64,000 nucleotides of DNA. It comes from Pseudomonas wenzhouensis. Its GTDB lineage: Bacteria > Pseudomonadota > Gammaproteobacteria > Pseudomonadales > Pseudomonadaceae. Of the stretch, positions 57,960 to 64,000 are shown one piece after another. Each line of letters begins with the position of its first letter. The first letter of the stretch is position 1. The DNA lies in NCBI RefSeq assembly GCF_021029445.1, contig NZ_CP072610.1:2480001-2544000 (forward strand), in the 5' to 3' direction. A program made the position numbers and the translations under genes. Below the pieces are notes generated by a model. That model was not told where the DNA came from. It did not search any database and worked only from the letters and a program-made list of their open reading frames with translations.

Positions 57960-58669
57960 TTCCGCACGAACCCGAAGAACGTCGCGCCCTGATTGGCGAA
58001 TACCTGCTGGGCTTGCTCGATGAGCATGAAGCGGCCGAGGTGCGCCAGTTGCTCGAAGACGATGAAAATGCCGCCCGTATGGCCCTGGAATGGGAACGAC
58101 ACTTTCTCGAACTCAGCGACCAGCTACCGGAACAAGCCCCCTCCCCGGCCCTGTGGTCACGTATTCGGCAGAGTCTGGGCCTGCATGATGAGCCGCGCCC
58201 GAACCCGCTGGGCAACTGGTGGAACAGCCTGCTGACCTGGCGCCTGACCGCAGCCGCGCTGGCCATGGCGCTGCTGGTTGCCGTGCTGCTGCCGCTGCTG
58301 CGCGCCCCGGATAGCGCCGGCGAACGCTATACCGTGGTGCTGCAGCAGCCGGGCGAAGCGGCCAAACCGGGCTGGGTGATCCAGATCAGCAGCGATGGCA
58401 CCCTGCAACTCGATCCACTGGTCGCCGACCAGGTGCCTGAAGGTCGCGCCTTGCAGTTCTGGACGTTGATCGATCCGGCCGACGGCCCACGCTCGCTGGG
58501 CCTGGTCGAAGCGGGCCAACCGCTGCGCCTGCCAGCTGAGCAAATCGGCGCGGTGCAAGCCGGCCAGCTGTTCGAGCTGACGCTCGAGCCAGCCGGTGGT
58601 TCGCCCTACGACCAACCCAGCGGGCCGGTGCTGTATATCGGCCGCGCCGTGCTGGCCAGCGCCAACTGA
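57956..58669 (+). CDS. Anti-sigma factor, RskA/ChrR-like with one membrane helix
   Basis: The 237-residue protein has a cytoplasmic N-terminus (about residues 1-95) with the anti-sigma-domain pattern EERRALIGEYLLGLLDEHEAAEVRQLLEDDENAARMALEWE. A membrane helix (about 97-118, AAALAMALLVAVLLPLLRAP) leads to a periplasmic domain of the RskA C-terminal type (PGWVIQISSDGTLQLDPLVADQVPEGRALQFWTLIDPADGPRSLGLVEAG). It would hold the sigma factor at the membrane and release it on an envelope signal. There is no zinc-binding HxxxCxxC motif. It is translated coupled to the sigma gene. The stem-loop at 58677 follows the stop. Confidence 0.9.
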   Translation: MIPHEPEERRALIGEYLLGLLDEHEAAEVRQLLEDDENAARMALEWERHFLELSDQLPEQAPSPALWSRIRQSLGLHDEPRPNPLGNWWNSLLTWRLTAAALAMALLVAVLLPLLRAPDSAGERYTVVLQQPGEAAKPGWVIQISSDGTLQLDPLVADQVPEGRALQFWTLIDPADGPRSLGLVEAGQPLRLPAEQIGAVQAGQLFELTLEPAGGSPYDQPSGPVLYIGRAVLASAN

Positions 58670-58676
58670 GCAGGTT

Positions 58677-58700
58677 GCCGGCCGCTCGGCCGGCACCTTT
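58677..58700 (+). terminator. Hairpin after the anti-sigma gene
   Basis: GCCGGCCG-CT-CGGCCGGC (58677-58694) is a perfect 8-bp stem eight bases after the stop, followed by ACCTTTAC. The T-run is weak, so partial read-through to the DUF4394 gene is possible. Confidence 0.55.
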
Positions 58701-58745
58701 ACAAGCAGGCGATACCCCGCCGAAAAAATATTTTCGTCCGCCGAC

Positions 58746-58771
58746 ATCCAAACCCGTTCCTCGCGGGTATA
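58746..58771 (+). promoter_or_regulatory. ECF-type promoter of the DUF4394 gene
   Basis: ATCCA (58746-58750), 14 bases, then GGGTATA (58765-58771) and AGCT match the promoter at 57349 with the same spacing. The start would be near 58778 and the leader about 75 bases. Confidence 0.7.
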
Positions 58772-58777
58772 GCTCAC

Positions 58778-58820
58778 AGGTGTTTCGTCGAGGCACCTGC
58801 GAAGCCGGCCAGCCGGCTTC
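58778..58820 (+). promoter_or_regulatory. Structured 5' untranslated region of the DUF4394 gene
   Basis: CAGGTG-N11-CACCTG is followed by a 9-bp perfect stem GAAGCCGGC-CA-GCCGGCTTC (58801-58820), 33 bases before the ATG. The stems sit between promoter and ribosome-binding site (GAGGAAC) and may affect mRNA stability or translation. Confidence 0.45.
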
Positions 58821-58853
58821 GTCTCGATGCTGAAACCTTTATGAGGAACAACC

Positions 58854-59633
58854 ATGCAACGCATCACTACCCTTTGCACCGCCGGCCTGCTGACCCTGAG
58901 TGCAGGTGCCGCCAGCGCCACCGAACTGCTCGCACTGGGCGCCGATGGCCAGCTGTTCAAGGTCGATGTCGCCAGCCTCAAGGTCACCGCCAGCATGGCG
59001 GTCAGCGGCGCCAGCGATCTGCGTGGCCTGGACGTGCGTCCGGCCAGTGGTCAGCTCTATGCCCTTGGCGGCAACGATCAGCTCTACATCCTGGACACTG
59101 CCAGCGGCAAGGCAACGGCAGGTAGCAAGCTGCAAACTGCGCTGTCCGGCAGCGGCCAGGCCGTGGTCGATTTCAACCCGGTGGCCGACCGCCTGCGCCT
59201 GCTCGGCCCGGACGGCACCAGCCTGCGGGTAAACGTCGATACCGGTGAAGTCGCCGTAGACGGCAAGGTTGCCTACGCAGCCGACGGCCCCTACACCGGC
59301 AAGCACGCCAAAGTGGTCGCCGGCGCCTACACCAATGCCTATGCCGGTACCCAGAGCACCGCGCTGTACAACATCGATCTGGCCAGCAGCAGCCTGATGC
59401 TGCAGAACCCGCCAAACGATGGCGTGCAGCAACTGGTCGGCAAGGTCGCCGATGGCCTCAAGGCCGCTGCGTTGGATATCGCCAGTGACGGCAAGGGCGG
59501 CAACACCGCCTACGTGCTGACCGGCAAGACCCTGCATCAGCTGGATCTGGCCAGCGGCAAGCCCACCACCCTAGGTGACGTCGCCGATCTGCCGGACGGC
59601 ATCATCGACATTGCCGTGCTGCCGGTGAAATAA
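58854..59633 (+). CDS. DUF4394 domain protein, exported
   Basis: The 259-residue protein has a signal peptide (MQRITTLCTAGLLTLSAGAASA) and a beta-propeller-like mature part of repeated strands: ELLALGADGQLFKVDVASLKVTASMAVSGASDLRGLDVRPASGQLYALGGNDQLYILDTASG, then VVDFNPVADRLRLLGPDGTSLRVNVDTG. It matches DUF4394, a domain of unknown function found in secreted proteins. GAGGAACAACC lies before the ATG. It lies 184 bases after the anti-sigma gene and carries the same promoter pattern as the sigma gene, so it is probably the ECF target. It has no enzymatic motif. The gene ends before a bidirectional terminator. Confidence 0.87.
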   Translation: MQRITTLCTAGLLTLSAGAASATELLALGADGQLFKVDVASLKVTASMAVSGASDLRGLDVRPASGQLYALGGNDQLYILDTASGKATAGSKLQTALSGSGQAVVDFNPVADRLRLLGPDGTSLRVNVDTGEVAVDGKVAYAADGPYTGKHAKVVAGAYTNAYAGTQSTALYNIDLASSSLMLQNPPNDGVQQLVGKVADGLKAAALDIASDGKGGNTAYVLTGKTLHQLDLASGKPTTLGDVADLPDGIIDIAVLPVK

Positions 59634-59638
59634 AAGAA

Positions 59639-59667
59639 AAAGGCTGCGCCCAATGGGCGCAGCCTTT
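59639..59667. terminator. Bidirectional terminator between the DUF4394 and dienelactone hydrolase genes
   Basis: AAAGGCTGCGCCC (59639-59651) pairs with GGGCGCAGCCTTT (59655-59667) around AAT, with A-rich and T-rich ends. It lies between converging genes. Confidence 0.85.
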
Positions 59668-59693
59668 CGTTGAACGCGTACACAACCCTGGCG

Positions 59694-60479
59694 TTACTGC
59701 TCGGCGAAGACCTCATCGAACAGATCGTTCATCGCTTTGAATGCTCGTGCAGCAACCACCGGATGGTATTCGTTGCGACCCGGCACGTTGGCCTTGGGGT
59801 TGGTAAACGAGTGCACTGCGCCACCGTAGCTCACCAGTTGCCAATCGGTCTTGGCCGCCTTCATCTCGGCGATGAAGCCGTCGACCTGCTCTTGCGGTAC
59901 GGCTGGATCATCCGCGCCATGCAGCACCAATACCGGCGCCTTGATGTTCTGCGCATCGGCGGGATTGGGCGTATCCAGGTTGCCATGGAAAGAGACGAAG
60001 CCCTTCAGCGGTGCGCCCGCACGGGCCAGTTCCAGCACCGTACCGCCACCGAAGCAGAAGCCAATGGCACCGAGCTTATCGAGGTCCAGTGCCACCGCGC
60101 TGCCCTGCGCCTTGAGCACATCGACCGCTGCCTGAGCACGCTTGCGCATCAGCGGACGGTCAGCGCGCACGGCAGTGGCCGCAGCACGCGCTTCTTCAGG
60201 GTTGCTGGGGCGAATGGATTTGCCATACATATCGGCAAGGAACACCACGTACTTGTCACCCGCGGCACGCGCGGCCTTGGCCACGGTGTCCTCGTTCACC
60301 CCCGTCCAGTTGGGAACGGCGAGCAGGCCCGGGCGCGGCGTGGTGACCGAATCGTCGTAGACCAGCACACCTTCGAATGTTTCACCGTCGATTTCGTAGG
60401 GAATCGTCTTGGTCACGACCGCCGCATCGGCAAGACCAGCGAACGCGGCGCACAGCAACGGAATCAGTTTCTTCTGCAT
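59694..60479 (-). CDS. Dienelactone hydrolase family protein, exported
   Basis: The 261-residue alpha/beta hydrolase has a signal peptide (MQKKLIPLLCAAFAGLADAA). The nucleophile is cysteine in LGAIGFCFGGGTVLELA, with catalytic Asp in LVLHGADDPAVP and His in YGGAVHSFTNP, the Cys-Asp-His triad of dienelactone hydrolases. The mature start AVVTKTIPYEIDGETFEGVLVYDDS and NWTGVNEDTVAKAARAAGDKYVVFLADMYG are family typical. Exported members are common in Pseudomonas and their substrates unknown. I chose ATG at 60479; the longer frame spoils the signal peptide. The ribosome-binding site is weak. Confidence 0.88.
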   Translation of the reverse strand: MQKKLIPLLCAAFAGLADAAVVTKTIPYEIDGETFEGVLVYDDSVTTPRPGLLAVPNWTGVNEDTVAKAARAAGDKYVVFLADMYGKSIRPSNPEEARAAATAVRADRPLMRKRAQAAVDVLKAQGSAVALDLDKLGAIGFCFGGGTVLELARAGAPLKGFVSFHGNLDTPNPADAQNIKAPVLVLHGADDPAVPQEQVDGFIAEMKAAKTDWQLVSYGGAVHSFTNPKANVPGRNEYHPVVAARAFKAMNDLFDEVFAEQ

Positions 60480-60574
60480 GATGAGGCCTGTACTCGGTAA
60501 AGGTAGACTCCTGACAATAGCCTTCTCCACGGCAATCACCAAGCGGGCAGAAGGCAGGTTTTACACAGAAGATT

Positions 60575-61579
60575 TCAGCTGGCCGGCTGCTCGGCCCAGC
60601 GTTCCTTGATGCGCAGAATTTCCGGCAGACAGTCGATGAACAGCTCGACCAGGCGCGGATCGAAGTGACGACCACTCTGTTCACGCAGGAAAGCCACGGC
60701 ATCCTCCACGGACCAGGCCTGCTTGTAGGGCCGCACGCTGGTCAGGGCATCGAACACATCGGCAATGGCAACGATGCGCCCTTCCAGAGGGATATCCTCC
60801 CCCCTCAGGCCATTGGGGTAACCGCTGCCATCCCACTTCTCATGGTGCGACAGGGCAATACGATGCGCCGTGCGCAGCAGCCCAGAGCTATGCTCGCCGA
60901 TGATCCGCGCACCGATTTCTACGTGCTGACGCATCACCTGCCACTCCTCTTCGTCGAGCTTGCCCGGCTTGCGCAGCACCGCATCGGGAATGCCGATCTT
61001 GCCGACATCGTGCATCGGCGCGGCGTTGAGCAGCTCCTCGGCCGTGCTTTCGCTGAAGCCGGCCGCCAGCGCCAGCACCCTGGAGAAATGACTCATGCGA
61101 ATCACGTGCAGACCCGTTTCATTATCCTTGTACTCGGCAGCCATACCCAGGCGCTGAACGATCTGCAGGCGGGTCTGCCTGAGCTCGTCGACACGCACCA
61201 GCGACAGATGCGTGCGCACCCGCGCCCGCACGATGGGTGGGCTGACCGGTTTGGTGATGTAGTCCACCGCACCGACTTCGAAGCCGCGCGTCTCATCCTC
61301 GACGTCGCCAAGGGCGCTGACGAAGATCACGGGAATGGCCTTCAGCTCAGGGCTGGCCTTGAGCTGCTCGCACACCTCGTAGCCGGTCATGCCGGGCATC
61401 ATCACGTCGAGCAGGATCAGATCGGGCCGCTCGCGCTCGGCCATTTCCAGCGCGCGCATGCCCTCCTTGGCGAACAGCAGGCGGTAGTCCTCCTGCAGGA
61501 TATGGCGCAGCACCTGCAGGTTGGTGGGTTCGTCATCGACCAGCAACAGCAGCGGACGGGTATCGGCAGCCTGATTCAT
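60575..61579 (-). CDS. Response regulator with HD-GYP output (cyclic-di-GMP phosphodiesterase)
   Basis: The 334-residue protein has an N-terminal receiver domain (LLLVDDEPTNLQVLRHIL, phospho-Asp in LILLDVMMPGMTGYEV, VIFVSALGD, DYITKPVSPPIV). A C-terminal HD-GYP domain follows with HDVGKIGIPDAVLRKPGKLDEEEWQVMRQH and HHEKWDGSGYPNGLRGEDIPLEGRIVAIADVFDALTSVRPYKQAWS. All metal and GYP residues are intact, so it should hydrolyse cyclic-di-GMP. Its start overlaps the stop of the upstream hybrid kinase gene by ATGA at 61576-61579, so it is that kinase's cognate partner. The downstream gene is on the same strand but 95 bases away. Confidence 0.92.
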   Translation of the reverse strand: MNQAADTRPLLLLVDDEPTNLQVLRHILQEDYRLLFAKEGMRALEMAERERPDLILLDVMMPGMTGYEVCEQLKASPELKAIPVIFVSALGDVEDETRGFEVGAVDYITKPVSPPIVRARVRTHLSLVRVDELRQTRLQIVQRLGMAAEYKDNETGLHVIRMSHFSRVLALAAGFSESTAEELLNAAPMHDVGKIGIPDAVLRKPGKLDEEEWQVMRQHVEIGARIIGEHSSGLLRTAHRIALSHHEKWDGSGYPNGLRGEDIPLEGRIVAIADVFDALTSVRPYKQAWSVEDAVAFLREQSGRHFDPRLVELFIDCLPEILRIKERWAEQPAS

Positions 61580-64000
61580 GATGGAGTCGTTTCCTCGTCT
61601 TGCAGTTGCAGCAACAGTTGATCGAGCACCAGCAGTGCCTGATCGAAATCGAAGTCATCGAGCGCCTGACGCAGGCTGCTCAGGGTGCTGGCGTGGGCGC
61701 TGCCGCTTGCAGCCCGCTCGATGGCCTGCAGTGCCTCATCGTCGAGGCTGCCACGCACCAGGGCGCTACGCAGTTGCATCGCATGGCTGAGCAACACCTG
61801 CGGATCAATGCTCGAACCGAGCACATCGGCGCTGGCCTGCGGCACCTGCGGCAGGTTCTCGCGGATGGCCTGCAGGGCTCGCTCGAGGTCGCGCAGCAGC
61901 CTGCCCAGCGTGGCTTGGTCATGTGCGACGAACGCCTGCTCGATTTCCCGGCCGAGGCTGCTCAGATGGTTCAAGGCCAAATTGGCGGCCGCACCGTGCA
62001 TGCGATGTGCAAGTGCCCGCCCGTTTTCCCAGTCGTGCGCCTGCACCGACTGCTGCAAGCGCATGCTCAGGTCAGCCTGCTCGGTGATGAACACGCTGAT
62101 CGCCTGTGCCATGCGTAACGGCCCACCCCATAAGCGGCTGCCACGCACCCAGTCGAACAAGCTGTCGTCGGCAACTTGGGTGGCACTGACGACGGCGCCG
62201 GGCACATCGGTCAGACCCAGCAGACGGGCAACTTCCCAAAGCAGTGCGTTGAGATCCAAAGGCTTCGAGGCGAAACCATTCATCCCCGAGTCCAACGCTG
62301 CCTGACGGTCCTGATCAAGTACGCTGGCGGTCAGAGCAATGATCGGAATCGGCTCTCGCGCCTCGGCGGCCTCCAGCTGGCGGATTCGTCGCGACGCTTC
62401 CAGGCCGTCAACACCCGGCATCTGCACATCCATCAGGATCAGATCGAAACGCTGCTGGGTGAACGCCTGTAGTGCGCCTTCACCATCGGCGACGCAGTGT
62501 ACGCGATGGCCGAAATGCTCCAGGGTCAGTTGCAACAATTCGAGGTTCTGCGGCACGTCATCGGCCGCCAGAATATTCAGCCGCCCCAGTTCAGGCAGCA
62601 CGGCGCGTTGCTGCGACGCCAAGCGCTTGCCGGCGCGCAGCGGCAATTCGATGCTGAAGCAACTGCCCTGCCCTTCTGTACTTTCGACCCGCAAGCGCCC
62701 CCCCATCAACTCGACCAATTGCCGAGAGATGGTGGTACCGAGTCCGGTACCACCGAAACGTCGACTCATCGACGCATCGGCCTGAGCAAACGGCTCGAAG
62801 ATCTTCTCCAGGCGGTCGGCTGCGATACCAATGCCGGTGTCTTTCACCGCCAGACGCATCGCGCCCGGCTCACCCGTCACTTTCAGGCGAACCTCGCCGT
62901 GCAGGGTGAACTTGACCGCATTACCGAGCAGGTTGGTCAGCACTTGTTGCAATCGCAGTGGGTCCCCGCAGAAGAACTCGTTGGTCGTTGCCGGGAAATC
63001 CAGATGCAGTTGCAGGCCTTTGCTTTCGGCCGTCAGGCGCTGCGTTGCGAGCACCTGCTCGCACAGTTCGCGCAGGGAGAAATCCAGTTGCTCCAGCTCG
63101 ATGGCGCCCCGGTCGAGCTTGGCCGTGTCGAGGATGTCATTGAGCAAGCCCAATAATGAACGCGACGAATGCTGCACGGTACTCAGATGGCGACGCTGTT
63201 CACTGGAAAGCGGGGTTTCCAGCAGCAGGTCGGTAAAACCGATGATGGCATTCATCGGCGTACGAATTTCATGACTCATATTGGCCAGGAAGCTGCTGCG
63301 CGCGGCAGCGGCGGTCTCGGCACGATCACGGGCAGCCCGCAGATCCTGTTCCATGACGCGGCGCGGGGTCAGGTCGGTTGCCAACTTGACGACCTTGAAC
63401 GGCTTGCCGTCGGTGTCGAGGATTGGGTTGTAGCTGGCCTGAATCCAGACATCCCGTCCGCCCTTACCAAAGCGGTGGTATTCGCCTGCACGAAAATGAC
63501 CTGCACGCAGATCCATCCAACCCTGGCGATAGGCATCGCTTGCTACCAGCTCAGGAGCGCAGAACATACCGTGATGGCGCCCTACCACTTCCTCCTTTTC
63601 ATAACCAAACAACGCCAACGCATTGTCATTGACCTCTAGGATATTGCCGTCGAGGTCGAACTCGATCAGTGCCATCGCCTTGCTGATCGCGGTGACCTTG
63701 CCCTCGTACTCTGCATTGCGCCGTTTGGTTTCGGTCTGGTCGAGCAACACGCCGTCGATCCAGCGCGGCATACCATTCTCGTCGCAAACCGGGCTACCAC
63801 TTTCCCATATCCAGAGCTCGGTTCCGCTACGATCAAAGAGACGATATTCGACGGTATAGTTGCACCCTTGCTCAACGGCCTGAACGACCTCGTCAACGAC
63901 CCGCTGGTAGTCGTCCGGGTGATACATATCAGCAATCGAACAGCGGCGACTGATGAAGTCGTCCGCGCTCCACCCCGTGAGGGTCTGCACCGCATCGCTG
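61576..64000 (-). CDS. Hybrid sensor histidine kinase with PAS domains, receiver and HPt (N-terminus beyond window)
   Basis: At least 807 residues are visible and the start lies past the right edge. Order: a PAS/PAC unit with YHPDDYQRVVDEVVQAVEQGCNYTVEYRLFDRSG, a second PAS (ALIEFDLDGNILEVNDNALALFGYEKEEVVGRHHGMFC), a HisKA domain with SSFLANMSHEIRTPMNAIIGF, and a HATPase (NLLGNAVKFT, GGTGLGTTISRQLVELMGG). A receiver domain follows with LAADDVPQN and LMDVQMPGVDGLEAS. The C-terminal HPt domain has RALAHRMHGAAANLALNHLSSLGRE, the phospho-His of a phosphorelay. The phosphate would pass from the fused receiver through HPt to the HD-GYP regulator that overlaps its end. No membrane helix is visible, so sensing by PAS is likely. 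The gene is 5' truncated by the window. Confidence 0.92.
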   Translation of the reverse strand, partial: SDAVQTLTGWSADDFISRRCSIADMYHPDDYQRVVDEVVQAVEQGCNYTVEYRLFDRSGTELWIWESGSPVCDENGMPRWIDGVLLDQTETKRRNAEYEGKVTAISKAMALIEFDLDGNILEVNDNALALFGYEKEEVVGRHHGMFCAPELVASDAYRQGWMDLRAGHFRAGEYHRFGKGGRDVWIQASYNPILDTDGKPFKVVKLATDLTPRRVMEQDLRAARDRAETAAAARSSFLANMSHEIRTPMNAIIGFTDLLLETPLSSEQRRHLSTVQHSSRSLLGLLNDILDTAKLDRGAIELEQLDFSLRELCEQVLATQRLTAESKGLQLHLDFPATTNEFFCGDPLRLQQVLTNLLGNAVKFTLHGEVRLKVTGEPGAMRLAVKDTGIGIAADRLEKIFEPFAQADASMSRRFGGTGLGTTISRQLVELMGGRLRVESTEGQGSCFSIELPLRAGKRLASQQRAVLPELGRLNILAADDVPQNLELLQLTLEHFGHRVHCVADGEGALQAFTQQRFDLILMDVQMPGVDGLEASRRIRQLEAAEAREPIPIIALTASVLDQDRQAALDSGMNGFASKPLDLNALLWEVARLLGLTDVPGAVVSATQVADDSLFDWVRGSRLWGGPLRMAQAISVFITEQADLSMRLQQSVQAHDWENGRALAHRMHGAAANLALNHLSSLGREIEQAFVAHDQATLGRLLRDLERALQAIRENLPQVPQASADVLGSSIDPQVLLSHAMQLRSALVRGSLDDEALQAIERAASGSAHASTLSSLRQALDDFDFDQALLVLDQLLLQLQDEETTPS

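Overview
This window is chromosomal DNA of a Pseudomonas, most likely of the P. mendocina / P. oleovorans / P. pseudoalcaligenes group. The basis is high G+C with strong third-position GC codon use, Pseudomonas REP-type repeats, and gene blocks that, from memory, match P. aeruginosa PAO1: muxABC-opmB, tpx, tamA-tamB, xthA, an acyl-CoA dehydrogenase with a divergent LysR gene, tgpA-DUF58-moxR, selD-selU, a patatin, an acyl-CoA ligase, gpsA, a RetS-interacting-type hybrid kinase, fabA-fabB and an MCP. I saw no tRNA, rRNA, transposase, phage gene or CRISPR array. It is mostly core genome with small accessory pieces.

Layout. 1-2400: the end of a membrane transporter gene, a REP hairpin, tam, and an orphan TRAP-type solute-binding protein behind a sigma-54 promoter. 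2.4-11.4 kb: a MuxABC-OpmB RND efflux operon on the minus strand, with a CpxR-type box upstream and a repeat inserted between muxB and muxC. 11.6-18.4 kb: tpx, the tamA-tamB outer-membrane assembly pair and a GNAT gene. 18.7-24.5 kb: xthA, a PstS-OmpA fusion, a TerC/Alx protein with a structured leader, an acyl-CoA dehydrogenase and a divergent LysR regulator. 24.5-31.3 kb: DoxX, an MltF-like lytic transglycosylase, tatD, an MCP, a DUF962 protein, a thioesterase and a CHAD protein. 31.4-38.6 kb: moxR-DUF58-tgpA, an MCP gene remnant, a lipoprotein/flavin-reductase pair and selD-selU. 38.7-48.1 kb: patatin, AI-2E-type permease, DUF4892 protein, two overlapping alpha/beta hydrolases, hotdog thioesterase, acyl-CoA ligase with a perfect palindromic operator, sixA-DUF4389 and gpsA. 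48.3-53.9 kb: hybrid kinase, fabA-fabB and an MCP with a FliA-type promoter. 54.3-64 kb: DUF3859 protein, secreted amidohydrolase, OsmC-pirin pair, an ECF sigma/anti-sigma pair with a secreted DUF4394 protein, dienelactone hydrolase, and an HD-GYP response regulator coupled to a hybrid PAS kinase that runs off the right edge.

The best candidate for an undescribed system is at 57.35-59.63 kb. The ECF sigma/anti-sigma operon and the adjacent exported DUF4394 gene carry the same two-block promoter, ATCCA-N14-GGGTATA followed by AGCT, at identical spacing. This suggests a self-contained autoregulated cell-envelope module with DUF4394 as its output. Other points of interest are the sigma-54 promoter on the orphan DctP-like gene, the repeat that supplies the muxC ribosome-binding site, the AT-rich bulged inverted repeat between doxX and the lytic transglycosylase gene, and palindromic operators before the acyl-CoA ligase and fabA.

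Gene starts were chosen from ribosome-binding sites and family N-termini. Many 4-base ATGA overlaps (opmB/muxC, muxB/muxA, tamB/tamA, tgpA/DUF58, selU/selD, the hydrolase pair, sixA/DUF4389, OsmC/pirin, sigma/anti-sigma, regulator/kinase) indicate translational coupling. Family assignments come from reading the sequence and from memory; no database search was run.
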